Shown: piece by piece, positions 9,606 to 17,823 of the stretch | Numbering within the stretch: position 1 is the stretch's first letter | Layout of the letters: the number at the start of each line of letters is the position of its first letter | Source of the DNA: JAUVRX01 sp049664225 | Lineage (GTDB): Bacteria; Acidobacteriota; Thermoanaerobaculia; Multivoradales; JAHEKO01 | Direction of reading: 5' to 3' | NCBI GenBank assembly: GCA_049664225.1 | Contig: JBATEX010000133.1 | Location: 71,434-135,433, forward strand | DNA: 64,000 nt | Program-made: the position numbers and the translations under genes | Notes under the pieces: model-generated | Database searches by the model: none | What the model saw: the letters and a program-made list of their open reading frames with translations, nothing else | What the model was told of the DNA's origin: nothing

Positions 9606-10358
9606 ATGTTCGACAAGAGCTCCAGTTGGCAACGCTACAAGGGCGGGGAATCGAGTGCCCTCAGGGTGCATCTCGGTTACGTACCCGAGATCGACACGTC
9701 TGCCGAGGAGAGGGAGTCGAAGATTCGCACGCGGATTGCCGTGGCGGTGGCCATATTGCTGCATATGGTCCTCTTCGTGCTGAGCATGCCCGAAATGGAA
9801 GCCAAGCCCCTGCGGGTCGGCCGCCAGCAAGAGGTCTACGTGGTGCAGCAGATCCGCTTCAATCCCCCGCCGCCGCAACGCCAGCAGCAGATCCCCAAGA
9901 GCGCCGAGAAGCGCATGAAGGTCCCGATTCCCGATCCGACGCCTGACGAGCCCGAACCCATCGTCGTCGAGAACGTCGATGTACCAGAAACCGACCTCAC
10001 GGACCTCGATGACGCCGTCTTTGGAGTACCGAATGTCCCCCAGGGGTTTGGGCGGTATCCCGGCAGCGGGCCGATGAAGGTAGGCGGCTCTGTCTTGCCT
10101 CCCAGGAAGACCTACTCGCCAGCACCCCCGTACACCGAAGAGGCCCGGCAGGGGCGAATTCAAGGAGTGGTCATTCTGGAGGCGATCATCGACGCCGAGG
10201 GCAACGTACGAGACGTCAAGATACTCAAAGGCCTGCCCATGGGGCTCGCCGAGTCCGCGGTCGAAACGGCCATGCAGTGGAAGTTCGAGCCGGCCACATT
10301 GCAGGGCGAGCCGGTAGCCGTCTATTTCAGCCTGACGATCCGATTCTCCTTGCAATAG
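9606..10358 (+). CDS. TonB family protein
   Basis: A 250-residue inner-membrane-anchored protein. A cytoplasmic head of about 42 residues precedes a single transmembrane helix at 43-60. The periplasmic spacer is rich in Pro and charged residues (PPPQRQQQIP, PIPDPTPDEPEP). The C-terminal TonB domain occupies about 170-250, with YTEEARQGRIQGVVILEAII, DAEGNVRDVKILKGLP and AMQWKFEPATLQGEPV. TonB couples the ExbB/ExbD proton motor to outer-membrane receptors, and some acidobacterial TonB-domain proteins have other envelope roles. No exbB or exbD is in the window. The 155-bp gap after the ParA gene may hold its own promoter. The long cytoplasmic head is unusual for a classical TonB. Confidence 0.88.
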   Translation: MFDKSSSWQRYKGGESSALRVHLGYVPEIDTSAEERESKIRTRIAVAVAILLHMVLFVLSMPEMEAKPLRVGRQQEVYVVQQIRFNPPPPQRQQQIPKSAEKRMKVPIPDPTPDEPEPIVVENVDVPETDLTDLDDAVFGVPNVPQGFGRYPGSGPMKVGGSVLPPRKTYSPAPPYTEEARQGRIQGVVILEAIIDAEGNVRDVKILKGLPMGLAESAVETAMQWKFEPATLQGEPVAVYFSLTIRFSLQ

Positions 10359-10394
10359 GATCTTGCACTCAGTACAGCTGACTGTGGGCCACTG

Positions 10395-11618
10395 CTAGTC
10401 GAAGGACTCCAAAACTCCAAGCGTGAAGTCGATGTCTTTCGGCGTGTGGTCCGCCGACACCTGGAAGCGGATTTCCTCGTCTCCCATCGGCACCACCGGA
10501 AAATTGAGACCCGTTGCCAGGACACCGTTGCGCTTCAGGTGTCCTACCAGGGACGACGTGCGAGCCGTATCTCGCACCATTAGGGGTACCACCGGATGCT
10601 CCCCCGGAATGGTCTCGAATCCCAACCTGACGAGGCCCTGCTCGAACCTTGCCGTCATGGCTCTGAGATGGTCCAGCAGCTCCAGACCCTGCGGGCTGTC
10701 AACCAGCTCTACAGCCCGCAGCGCCGCCGAAGCTTCAGCAGGGGTGATCGGATTCGAATAGATATAGAAGGCGGACTTTTGCCGCAGGAACTCGATGAGA
10801 GTGCGGCCACCCACCACGTAGCCGCCATTGACCCCGAAAGCCTTGCCGAGAGTCGCCACCAGCACATCCACCTGATCGCTACCGGTGAATTCCTCGGTGC
10901 CTCGCCCAGTCTTGCCGAACGCTCCGACGCCATGCGAATCGTCCACGATGACGACGACATTCTCTTCGAACCGGGAGTCGTACGAGCGTGCCAACTCGAT
11001 GATCTCCGGCAAAGGAGCCCAGTCGCCCCGCATACTGAAGATCCCGTCGGTAACCACCAGGGCCCGACGATGGGTTCCTGCCGCCGACTCCAGCTTCTTG
11101 TCCAGGTCGGTGAGATCCAGGTGGTCGTAGACATACTTCGCACCCGGCCTGGCCAGACGCATCGCATTGATGATGCAGCTGTGATTCAAGGCATCGCTAA
11201 TCACTGCCGTGTCGGCCGATATCAGAGCCGGCAGCACTCCCATGGTCGCAGCGTACGCCGAGCTGAAGACCATGCCAGCCTGGCGATCATGAAAGGCTGC
11301 GAGCCGACCTTCCAGATCCACATGAGCCCGGTAGGTGCCACTGATGAAGCGCACTGCGCCAGGCCCTGTGCCGAATCGGCGGGCTGCCTCCTCTTCGGCC
11401 TCGATCAACTCAATCTTGAACGATAGCCCGAGATAGCTGTTGGAGTTCATTCGCAGATACCGTCGTTCGGTGTCGCCTGCCAGCTCGAAACGAGGGCCCC
11501 GCTCGCCATCGGCTGGGATAACGCCTGTGACCACGGACTCGGCGCCCTTCAGGGTCCCGTTTTCGCGCAGCTCACCCAACTCGAGGCTCAGGGCCTTCTC
11601 CAGTCGATCGCAAGGCAT
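10395..11618 (-). CDS. kbl: glycine C-acetyltransferase (2-amino-3-ketobutyrate CoA ligase)
   Basis: A 407-residue PLP enzyme of the alpha-oxoamine synthase family. It cleaves 2-amino-3-ketobutyrate with CoA to glycine and acetyl-CoA. Visible features are NSNSYLGLS near residue 58, the PLP-stacking ALNHSCI region, DDSHGVGAFGKTGRG (Asp226 contacting the pyridine nitrogen) and ATLGKAFG, with the Schiff-base lysine at about 259. Other members (8-amino-7-oxononanoate synthase, serine palmitoyltransferase) share the fold, but the immediately upstream threonine dehydrogenase decides for Kbl. The start ATG is preceded by AAGGAG at 8-9 nt. It lies 72 bp downstream of tdh, in a two-gene operon. Confidence 0.92.
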   Translation of the reverse strand: MPCDRLEKALSLELGELRENGTLKGAESVVTGVIPADGERGPRFELAGDTERRYLRMNSNSYLGLSFKIELIEAEEEAARRFGTGPGAVRFISGTYRAHVDLEGRLAAFHDRQAGMVFSSAYAATMGVLPALISADTAVISDALNHSCIINAMRLARPGAKYVYDHLDLTDLDKKLESAAGTHRRALVVTDGIFSMRGDWAPLPEIIELARSYDSRFEENVVVIVDDSHGVGAFGKTGRGTEEFTGSDQVDVLVATLGKAFGVNGGYVVGGRTLIEFLRQKSAFYIYSNPITPAEASAALRAVELVDSPQGLELLDHLRAMTARFEQGLVRLGFETIPGEHPVVPLMVRDTARTSSLVGHLKRNGVLATGLNFPVVPMGDEEIRFQVSADHTPKDIDFTLGVLESFD

Positions 11619-11690
11619 GTCAGCTCTCCTTACATTGTTATGAAGCGTCGGGCCGAACCGTGCTGGCCAGCGGGCGTCCGGCGACTCCGG

Positions 11691-12650
11691 TCAGCCGTCA
11701 CCAGTTAGCTTGGCCCGAAGCTTCTCGAGCATGTCCCGGGTCATGGTCTCGAGATCGTATTCCGGCACCCAGCCCCACTCTTCTCGGGCTGCCGAATCAT
11801 CCAGCGAGTTCGGCCATGAGTCGGCGATCGACTGCCGCACCGGGTCCACCTGATAGTCGACGGCGAACTCGGGAATGTAAAGTCGGATCTCCTCCGCCAG
11901 CCGCTCGGGCGTGAAATTCATCGCCGCGACGTTGAAGGCATTGCGATGCTCGAGCTTCGTCGCGTCAGCCTCCATGACGCCGACTGTGGCCCTCACTGCG
12001 TCGGGCATGTACATCATGTCGAGGCAGGTGTCTCGGTCGAGAAAACAGGTGTAGCGCTGGTGCCGGATCGCGGCATGGAAGATCTCCACCGCGTAGTCGG
12101 TGGTGCCGCCTCCAGGCGGAGCAACGTAGGAGATCAAGCCGGGGAATCGCACCCCGCGTGTGTCGACTCCAAATCGCTGGTGGTAGTAGTCGCACAGCAA
12201 TTCCCCGGAGACCTTCGTAACGCCGTACATCGTGTTGGGCCGCTGAACCGTATCTTGCGGCGTTAGATCCTTCGGCGTGCCGGGCCCGAAAGCCCCGATG
12301 GAGCTCGGGAAGAAGACCGCGCAGCGCGTCTGGCGGGCCACCTCCAGCACCCGATACAGGCCACCCATGTTCACACCCCAGGCGACCTGGGGTTTCTCCT
12401 CAGCCACCGCCGAGAGCAGGGCAGCGAGGTGAAAAACCGTGTCGATGTGGTGGCGGCGTACTACCTCCAACAACTCTCTGAGGTGAGTACAGTCCAGCAC
12501 CTCGAAAGGCCCGTCGTCCCCGATCTGCTCGCGCCGAATCACCCGTATATCGGAGGCGACGACGTTGTCGGAGCCATACTTGCGCCGCAAAGCAGGAACC
12601 AGCTCCGAGCCGATCTGCCCCAGAGCCCCGGTGACCAAAATCCTCTTCAT
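11691..12650 (-). CDS. tdh: L-threonine 3-dehydrogenase, NAD-dependent epimerase (SDR) type
   Basis: A 319-residue extended short-chain dehydrogenase. The NAD-binding motif GALGQIG is at residues 8-14 and the catalytic Tyr-Lys pair sits in MYGVTKVSGE (Y142, K146), with the Ser at PSSIGAFGP. The DDGPFEVLDCTHLREL segment and overall length match the epimerase-type threonine dehydrogenases rather than the zinc alcohol-dehydrogenase type of E. coli. The product 2-amino-3-ketobutyrate is passed to Kbl, encoded directly downstream. The pathway feeds threonine into glycine and acetyl-CoA. It is divergent from the MacA-like adaptor gene, and the 165-bp spacer contains a 10-bp inverted repeat. Confidence 0.94.
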   Translation of the reverse strand: MKRILVTGALGQIGSELVPALRRKYGSDNVVASDIRVIRREQIGDDGPFEVLDCTHLRELLEVVRRHHIDTVFHLAALLSAVAEEKPQVAWGVNMGGLYRVLEVARQTRCAVFFPSSIGAFGPGTPKDLTPQDTVQRPNTMYGVTKVSGELLCDYYHQRFGVDTRGVRFPGLISYVAPPGGGTTDYAVEIFHAAIRHQRYTCFLDRDTCLDMMYMPDAVRATVGVMEADATKLEHRNAFNVAAMNFTPERLAEEIRLYIPEFAVDYQVDPVRQSIADSWPNSLDDSAAREEWGWVPEYDLETMTRDMLEKLRAKLTGDG

Positions 12651-12674
12651 ATCGATCTCGACGTACTTGGTAGG

Positions 12675-12779
12675 TGTAACAGAGCGACAGGGCAGCAGAC
12701 CCTGTCACCGGCTATGCTATCCGGCTGTCTGGGAGGGAGCAAGATCGCCTGGAATGCCATCAGTACCGCCTCTGTTACA
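12675..12779. promoter_or_regulatory. inverted repeat and hairpin in the tdh / adaptor divergent region
   Basis: A 10-bp sequence TGTAACAGAG at 12675-12684 is repeated in perfect inverted orientation at 12770-12779 (CTCTGTTACA). Between them a 7-bp perfect stem (GACAGGG at 12686-12692, CCCTGTC at 12700-12706) encloses a 7-base loop. The block fills most of the spacer between two divergent transcription units, so binding sites for a shared regulator are plausible. This is inference, and no regulator gene is adjacent. Confidence 0.35.
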
Positions 12780-12815
12780 GTTCAAGGCTGGATCCACACG
12801 CGTTGGGGTGACCCC

Positions 12816-13964
12816 ATGAACAAATGGCTCAAACGGTTCCTGGTCGTGGCTGTCTTGGTCGCGGTCGTTCTAGCTCTCAAGCTGACGATCTTCAAGCCGC
12901 AACCGATCGAAGTCGAGGTCCGGACAGTAGGTCGGGGTCTGGTAGAAGAGACCGTGACCAATTCCAGGGCGGGCACAGTCAGGGCCCACCGCCGAGCGAA
13001 GCTATCGCCCGAGTACGGAGGAATGGTCGTCGAGCTGCCATTCCACGAAGGTGATCGAGTAGCAGCGGGCGACACGCTGCTGCGCCTGGACGACAGCCTC
13101 CAGAGGGCACGATTGAAGCTGGCGGAAGAGGACCTGCAGGCTTCGCGCGCCCAACGACAACAAGCCTGCCTGGCGGCAGAGAGAGCCGGTCGGGAGTTGG
13201 AGCGCACGCGGCGACTGGCAGACGAGAGCATCATCTCGACGGATCTTCTTGACGAAATCGATAGTAGGAAGCGAGAAGCAGATGCTGCTTGCGCCGCCGC
13301 CGAAGCCAACGTCGACCGCGCCGCCGCGGCCGTGGCGGTAGCCCACACCGAAGTCGAGAAGACCATCGTGCGAGCGCCGTTTCCCGGCTTGGTGGCCGAA
13401 GTCGCGACCGAGGTCGGTGAGTGGACGACTCCCTCACCTCCTGCCCTTCCTGTGCCGCCGGTGATCGACGTGCTCGATCCGGACTCGATCTACATCAGCG
13501 CACCGATGGACGAAGTGGACTCGGCCCGCATCCACGCGGGCCAACCAACACGGGTCACGGTGGACTCTCACCGCGATCGATATTTCGACGGTACCGTGTC
13601 GCGCGTGGCACCCTACGTCCTCGACATCGAGGCACAGAATCGGACAGTCGAGATCGAAGTCGAGCTGACGGACCTGGAGGACGCCCTGCTGCTGCCAGGC
13701 ACCTCGGCCGACGTCGAAGTCATCCTCAGCACGCGACAGGAGGTGCTGCGGATACCGACTTCGTCGCTGATCGAGGGCGGCAAGGTCCTGGTGTTGGATG
13801 GTGAAAGACTCGCCGAGCGCACGGTAGAGCTCGGTCTGCGTAACTGGGACTTCACCGAGATCCTCGATGGTCTCTCAGAAGGCGATCTGGTCGTGACCTC
13901 GCTCGACCGACAGGAGGTCGAGGACGGAGCTCTGGCCGCGGCCGCCACCGAAACTGCCGAGTAG
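12816..13964 (+). CDS. MacA/HlyD-family periplasmic adaptor subunit of an ABC exporter
   Basis: A 382-residue membrane fusion protein. A single N-terminal membrane anchor (VVAVLVAVVLALKL, about residues 10-23) is followed by the barrel-sandwich half GGMVVELPFHEGDRVAAGDTLLR, a long alpha-hairpin rich in Ala, Arg and Glu (about 95-190), the second lipoyl half VRAPFPGLVAEV, and beta-barrel and membrane-proximal domains. It would bridge inner-membrane permeases to an outer-membrane channel. The next three genes supply the ATPase and two permeases, making a MacAB-like exporter; no TolC-type gene is in the window. The frame is open upstream to 12429, but that part is antisense to tdh. MNKWLKRFL at 12816 is the sensible start. 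Confidence 0.9.
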   Translation: MNKWLKRFLVVAVLVAVVLALKLTIFKPQPIEVEVRTVGRGLVEETVTNSRAGTVRAHRRAKLSPEYGGMVVELPFHEGDRVAAGDTLLRLDDSLQRARLKLAEEDLQASRAQRQQACLAAERAGRELERTRRLADESIISTDLLDEIDSRKREADAACAAAEANVDRAAAAVAVAHTEVEKTIVRAPFPGLVAEVATEVGEWTTPSPPALPVPPVIDVLDPDSIYISAPMDEVDSARIHAGQPTRVTVDSHRDRYFDGTVSRVAPYVLDIEAQNRTVEIEVELTDLEDALLLPGTSADVEVILSTRQEVLRIPTSSLIEGGKVLVLDGERLAERTVELGLRNWDFTEILDGLSEGDLVVTSLDRQEVEDGALAAAATETAE

Positions 13965-13987
13965 ACGGCGATGTCGGCCTCTCATCG

Positions 13988-14710
13988 ATGATCAAGCTCT
14001 CAGAAATCAGCCGTACGTTTCAGGTGGGCGATGAGCCTGTGCACGCCCTGGTGGACATCGAGGAAGAGATCCGACAAGGTGAACACGTAGCGATCATGGG
14101 GCCATCCGGCTCGGGCAAGTCCACCCTGCTCAACATCCTCGGCTGCCTCGACAAGCCTTCGACAGGCAGCTACCACCTCGATGACCGAGAGGTGGCCGAG
14201 TTGGATGAGGCGGCGCTCACCATGGTGCGTCGACACCAGATCGGGTTCGTGTTTCAGTTCTTCCACCTGGTACATCGGCTTTCGGCGGCCGAGAACGTCG
14301 AGCTGCCGATGATCTTCGCCGGCCAACCCAGGGCCGAGCGCCGGAGTCGTGTCGCCAAAGCTCTGGATGCCGTTGGGCTCTCGCACCGCGCCGATCACCT
14401 CCCCGATCAGCTGTCCGGCGGAGAGCGCCAACGGGTCGCTCTCGCCCGAGCAACGGTGATGGAGCCCGAGATCCTGCTGGCTGACGAGCCGACAGGTAAC
14501 CTCGACAGTGCTTCGGGAAGAGTGGTCCTGGATCTTATGGATCGGATGAACGACGAGGGCCTGACACTCATCGTCGTCACTCACGATCCGAAGGTGGCGC
14601 ATCGGGCCGATCGCATCCTGGTCCTGGTGGATGGCCGGATCGAACGGCGGGTCGCCGGCGACCAGATCAGCGAGATCCTCGCCATGCTGGCCGACGAAGA
14701 CGAGACGTGA
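13988..14710 (+). CDS. ABC transporter ATP-binding protein (MacB/LolD-type)
   Basis: A 240-residue ATPase. The Walker A motif GPSGSGKST is at residues 38-46, the Q-loop lies in HQIGFVFQFFHL, the signature is LSGGERQRVALA, Walker B is ILLADEPTGNLDS and the switch histidine is in VVTHDPKVA. The LADEPTGNLDS box and gene context place it in the MacB/LolD/FtsE branch (type VII ABC systems), which use mechanotransmission rather than alternating access. It lies 23 bp after the adaptor and 19 bp before the first permease, so the cluster is one operon. The substrate is unknown; macrolides, peptides, siderophores and lipoproteins are all handled by relatives. Confidence 0.93.
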   Translation: MIKLSEISRTFQVGDEPVHALVDIEEEIRQGEHVAIMGPSGSGKSTLLNILGCLDKPSTGSYHLDDREVAELDEAALTMVRRHQIGFVFQFFHLVHRLSAAENVELPMIFAGQPRAERRSRVAKALDAVGLSHRADHLPDQLSGGERQRVALARATVMEPEILLADEPTGNLDSASGRVVLDLMDRMNDEGLTLIVVTHDPKVAHRADRILVLVDGRIERRVAGDQISEILAMLADEDET

Positions 14711-14729
14711 CCTCCATGACGGGTGACGA

Positions 14730-15929
14730 ATGACGCTGGCCGATCTACTTCGATTCTCCCTCAAGGGCCTGACCGGCCATGGGCTGCGCACAGCGCTGAG
14801 CCTGCTGGGAGTCGTGATCGGGGTGGCGGCGGTGTTGATTCTGACCGCACTGGGGGAAGGGGCCCGTCGCTACGTCATCGACCAGTTTGCCAGTCTCGGC
14901 ACCAATCTTCTGATCGTGGTGCCAGGAAAGACAGAGACCACCGGTATCGTGGGCGCGGGTGGTGTGCCCAATGACCTGACTCTTCAAGATGCCGAGGCAC
15001 TGGTTCGCGCCATTCCCGAAATCCAACGAGTGGCTCCCCTGACCATGGGTACCGAACAGGTCGCATTCGGCGAGCGCCGCAGACAGGTGGCGATTCTGGG
15101 CACGACGTACGATTACATGCTGGCTCGACAGATCGAAGTTGCCCGCGGCTCTTTTCTTCCCGACGAGGAGATGCACCGCGGTTCGCCGGTGGCGGTCGTC
15201 GGGCCAAAACTGGCCAGGGAGGTCTTTGTCGGTGAAGACCCTGTCGGGCAGATCATTCGAGTCGGCGGCTGGCGCATGCGCGTCGTGGGTGTTCTGGCAT
15301 GGCAGGGTGTCAAGATGGGCGTCGACTTCGATGACCTGGCGATGGTGCCCGTGTCCACCGCCATGCAGATATTCAATCGGACCTCACTGTTCCGAATCCT
15401 GATCCAGTCTTCCAGCCACGCCGACATCGACATGCTGCGCGACAAGTCCCGCCGGCTGCTCACCGAGCGTCATGGCGAAGAGGACATCACGGTCATCAGT
15501 CAGGACGCCCTCCTGACAACGTTCTCGGGCATCCTGGGCGCTCTGACTCTGGCGCTGGGCGCCATCGCCGCCATCTCCCTGACTGTCGCCGGAATCGGCA
15601 TCATGAATGTCATGCTGGTCTCGGTCTCCGAGCGCACCAGGGAGGTGGGGCTGCTCAAGGCACTGGGAGTCGGCAGGCGTCAGATCCTCTCCGTCTTCCT
15701 CACCGAGGCGGCCCTACTCTCCACCTTTGGAGGGCTGATCGGCCTCGTGGTGGGATGGTTGGCGGTCGGAGCGCTGGTCAGGATCTATCCGGCATTTCCT
15801 GCCGCTGCGCCCAACTGGGCAGTGGCGGCCGCCCTCGCGGTTTCCATAGCAGTGGGCGTCACCTTCGGGCTCCTGCCGGCGCGTCGCGCGAGTCGGCTCG
15901 ACCCCGTCGTGGCACTGGCGGGCCGATGA
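14730..15929 (+). CDS. ABC transporter permease (MacB/FtsX fold), first of two
   Basis: A 399-residue membrane subunit. One transmembrane helix near the N-terminus (TALSLLGVVIGVAAVLILTA), a periplasmic MacB_PCD domain (about 45-240) and three C-terminal helices forming the FtsX domain. The signature GIMNVMLVSVSERTREVGL and the terminal PARRASRLDPVVAL are diagnostic. It lacks the N-terminal ATPase fused in E. coli MacB, which here is the separate preceding gene. The next gene encodes a second permease of nearly identical length and layout, so the working transporter is probably a heterodimer. The start ATG at 14730 was taken because the MTLADLLRFSLKGL beginning matches relatives. Confidence 0.92.
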   Translation: MTLADLLRFSLKGLTGHGLRTALSLLGVVIGVAAVLILTALGEGARRYVIDQFASLGTNLLIVVPGKTETTGIVGAGGVPNDLTLQDAEALVRAIPEIQRVAPLTMGTEQVAFGERRRQVAILGTTYDYMLARQIEVARGSFLPDEEMHRGSPVAVVGPKLAREVFVGEDPVGQIIRVGGWRMRVVGVLAWQGVKMGVDFDDLAMVPVSTAMQIFNRTSLFRILIQSSSHADIDMLRDKSRRLLTERHGEEDITVISQDALLTTFSGILGALTLALGAIAAISLTVAGIGIMNVMLVSVSERTREVGLLKALGVGRRQILSVFLTEAALLSTFGGLIGLVVGWLAVGALVRIYPAFPAAAPNWAVAAALAVSIAVGVTFGLLPARRASRLDPVVALAGR

Positions 15930-16005
15930 TCGTGAACGTCGCAACTCCTCAGCCCAGGGCCGCTGAACCCCGTGTTCTCGCGCGGCCTGTCGAGAGCGTC
16001 AAGTC

Positions 16006-17202
16006 ATGCGAGAGCTAATCTTCCTGGCCCTGAGGGCCATACGAGGGCATCGCCTTCGGTCCGTCCTCTCCATGTTGGGAGTCGCCATAGGTATCGCGTC
16101 GGTGATTCTCCTCACCTCCATCGGCGAGGGCACCCGTGCCTACATGGTGTCTCAGTTCACCCAGTTCGGCACGAATCTCATCGGCATCAACCCAGGCAAA
16201 TCCGAGACCTCGGGTCTGCCGGGAGCTCTCGGCGGCACGACCCACAAACTGACCATCGACGATGCCGAGGCCCTGACTCGGGTTCCCGGTGTCGAAAAGG
16301 TCGTACCGATGACCTTCGGATCGGCCCGCGTCGAAGGCGGGGGAAGGGGTCGGAGTGTCTTCGTCTACGGAGTCACCCCCGAGGTACCGGCCGTTTGGCA
16401 GTGGGGCGTTCGAGTCGGCTCCTTCTGGCCATCGGGTGATCCTCGTCGCGGCGTTGCCCAGGCCGTGCTGGGGCCGAAACTCAAGCGAGAGCTGTTCGGC
16501 AACGCCGATGCGCTGGGTCAGTTCGTACGCATCGGCGGATCCCGCTTCCGGGTCGTCGGTCTGATGGAGGCCAAGGGGCAATTCCTGGGATTTGATCTGG
16601 ACGATGCAGCCTACATCCCGGTGGCCTCCGCCATGAAGATCTTCAACATGGACGAGCTCATGGAGATCGATCTGACGTTCACCAATGCCAGCTTGCTAGA
16701 ACAAGTGGAAGAAGGTGTGCGAAGCGTCTTGACCGACCGACATGGCGGCAAGGAGGACTTCGCCATAACCTCGCAAGCTGCCATGCTCGAGGTCTTCGGC
16801 AACATCATGAACATCGTCACCATGGCTGTGGGAGCCATCGGCGGTGTTTCCCTTCTGGTGGGTGTGATCGGGATTCTCACCATGATGTGGATTGCCGTCG
16901 GCGAACGAATGAACGAAATCGGCCTCATCCGCTCCATCGGTGCCACACGGAGACAGGTGCAGCTGGTCTTTCTCGCGGAAGCCGCGACTCTATCCACTCT
17001 CGGTGGGCTGATTGGAATCGCCGGTGGCCTCGGGCTCTGTGCCTTGCTGCGGGTCGTCGTACCCGGGTTACCGGTTCAGACACCCATCCTGTTCGTTGGT
17101 CTGGCGGTGACGGTCAGCTTCGCCGTCGGCGTCCTTTCCGGAGTCATGCCGGCCAGACGCGCCGCGACGCTCGACCCCATTGAAGCTCTCAGGGCGGAGT
17201 GA
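16006..17202 (+). CDS. ABC transporter permease (MacB/FtsX fold), second of two
   Basis: A 398-residue paralogue of the preceding permease, with the same order: N-terminal helix (RSVLSMLGVAIGIASVILL), MacB_PCD periplasmic domain, then three helices with GILTMMWIAVGERMNEIGLIRSIGA and the terminal PARRAATLDPIEALRAE. The pair shares clear similarity in the start of the periplasmic domain (GTNLIGINPGKSETSG here against GTNLLIVVPGKTETTG), so it probably arose by tandem duplication. It is the last gene of the adaptor-ATPase-permease-permease operon. The 76-bp gap before it is the largest in the cluster. It converges on amrA with 15 bp between stop codons and no clear terminator hairpin. Confidence 0.92.
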   Translation: MRELIFLALRAIRGHRLRSVLSMLGVAIGIASVILLTSIGEGTRAYMVSQFTQFGTNLIGINPGKSETSGLPGALGGTTHKLTIDDAEALTRVPGVEKVVPMTFGSARVEGGGRGRSVFVYGVTPEVPAVWQWGVRVGSFWPSGDPRRGVAQAVLGPKLKRELFGNADALGQFVRIGGSRFRVVGLMEAKGQFLGFDLDDAAYIPVASAMKIFNMDELMEIDLTFTNASLLEQVEEGVRSVLTDRHGGKEDFAITSQAAMLEVFGNIMNIVTMAVGAIGGVSLLVGVIGILTMMWIAVGERMNEIGLIRSIGATRRQVQLVFLAEAATLSTLGGLIGIAGGLGLCALLRVVVPGLPVQTPILFVGLAVTVSFAVGVLSGVMPARRAATLDPIEALRAE

Positions 17203-17217
17203 GGACTCCCTCAGCCG

Positions 17218-17823
17218 TCAGCCCACCTCGCTCCAACTGTCGGTCGAATAGCGGCGGATCTGGATCTCCGGAGACCAGAAATCCGCCGCCAGGCCTGCCT
17301 TTCGTTTCAGCTGACCGAGAAACGTCGTTGGATTCGGTAGCTCGTTCCACACCGCTGGCAAGAATGTTCCTCGGTGACGACCGTGCTCCAGCACCAGGCC
17401 ATCGATCCCTGGTCTCAACTGCCGAAGCAGGTCTGCTTGGCTGTCGAATTGCATCGACTCAAGAGGCGACAGCAACGACACCTGGATGACCGTCAGGTCC
17501 AGCTCTTCCCTAGCCAGCGCGGGGAATCGGGGATCGTGCGTGGCAGCGGCAAGGGTATTGCCGCACAGATCCTCGATCAGGGGTCGGTGAGGCAGGATCG
17601 TGCCGATGCACCCGCGCAATTCGGGCCCCTTGCGAAGCGTCACGAAACAGGCTCCGATCTCTTGGAGCCAGGGCTCTATCTCCACTGCCTCGCCAGGCGA
17701 ATCGAATAACTCGAGCAGGGTGTTCCGCGCGATTTTGAGGAGGATTTCTCCTCGATGCTCATCACTCAGGGGAGTTTCCTCCTCAGGCCGGCTCGGCAAA
17801 CGCAAAGGCACCGTATCCCACAA
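17218..17823 (-). CDS. amrA: AmmeMemoRadiSam system protein A (AMMECR1 domain)
   Basis: About 201 residues with the AMMECR1 domain. The family hallmark LRGCIGTI is visible, followed by AAATHDPRFPALAREELD and ISLL-type strands (QVSLLSPLE), and near the end ELPNPTTFLGQLKRKAGL. The function of the family is unresolved. In many anaerobes and deep-branching bacteria it is encoded with a MEMO-family protein and a radical SAM enzyme. The MEMO partner is immediately upstream and overlapping, while the radical SAM gene is not in this window. The start is uncertain: the frame begins at TTG 17823 (41-bp overlap with amrB) with no Shine-Dalgarno, and a GTG lies at 17811. Confidence 0.87.
   Translation of the reverse strand: MWDTVPLRLPSRPEEETPLSDEHRGEILLKIARNTLLELFDSPGEAVEIEPWLQEIGACFVTLRKGPELRGCIGTILPHRPLIEDLCGNTLAAATHDPRFPALAREELDLTVIQVSLLSPLESMQFDSQADLLRQLRPGIDGLVLEHGRHRGTFLPAVWNELPNPTTFLGQLKRKAGLAADFWSPEIQIRRYSTDSWSEVG

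Noticed and set aside
12429..12815. Upstream extension of the adaptor frame
   Set aside because: It runs antisense through tdh and lacks a ribosome site; the membrane anchor starts at 12816.
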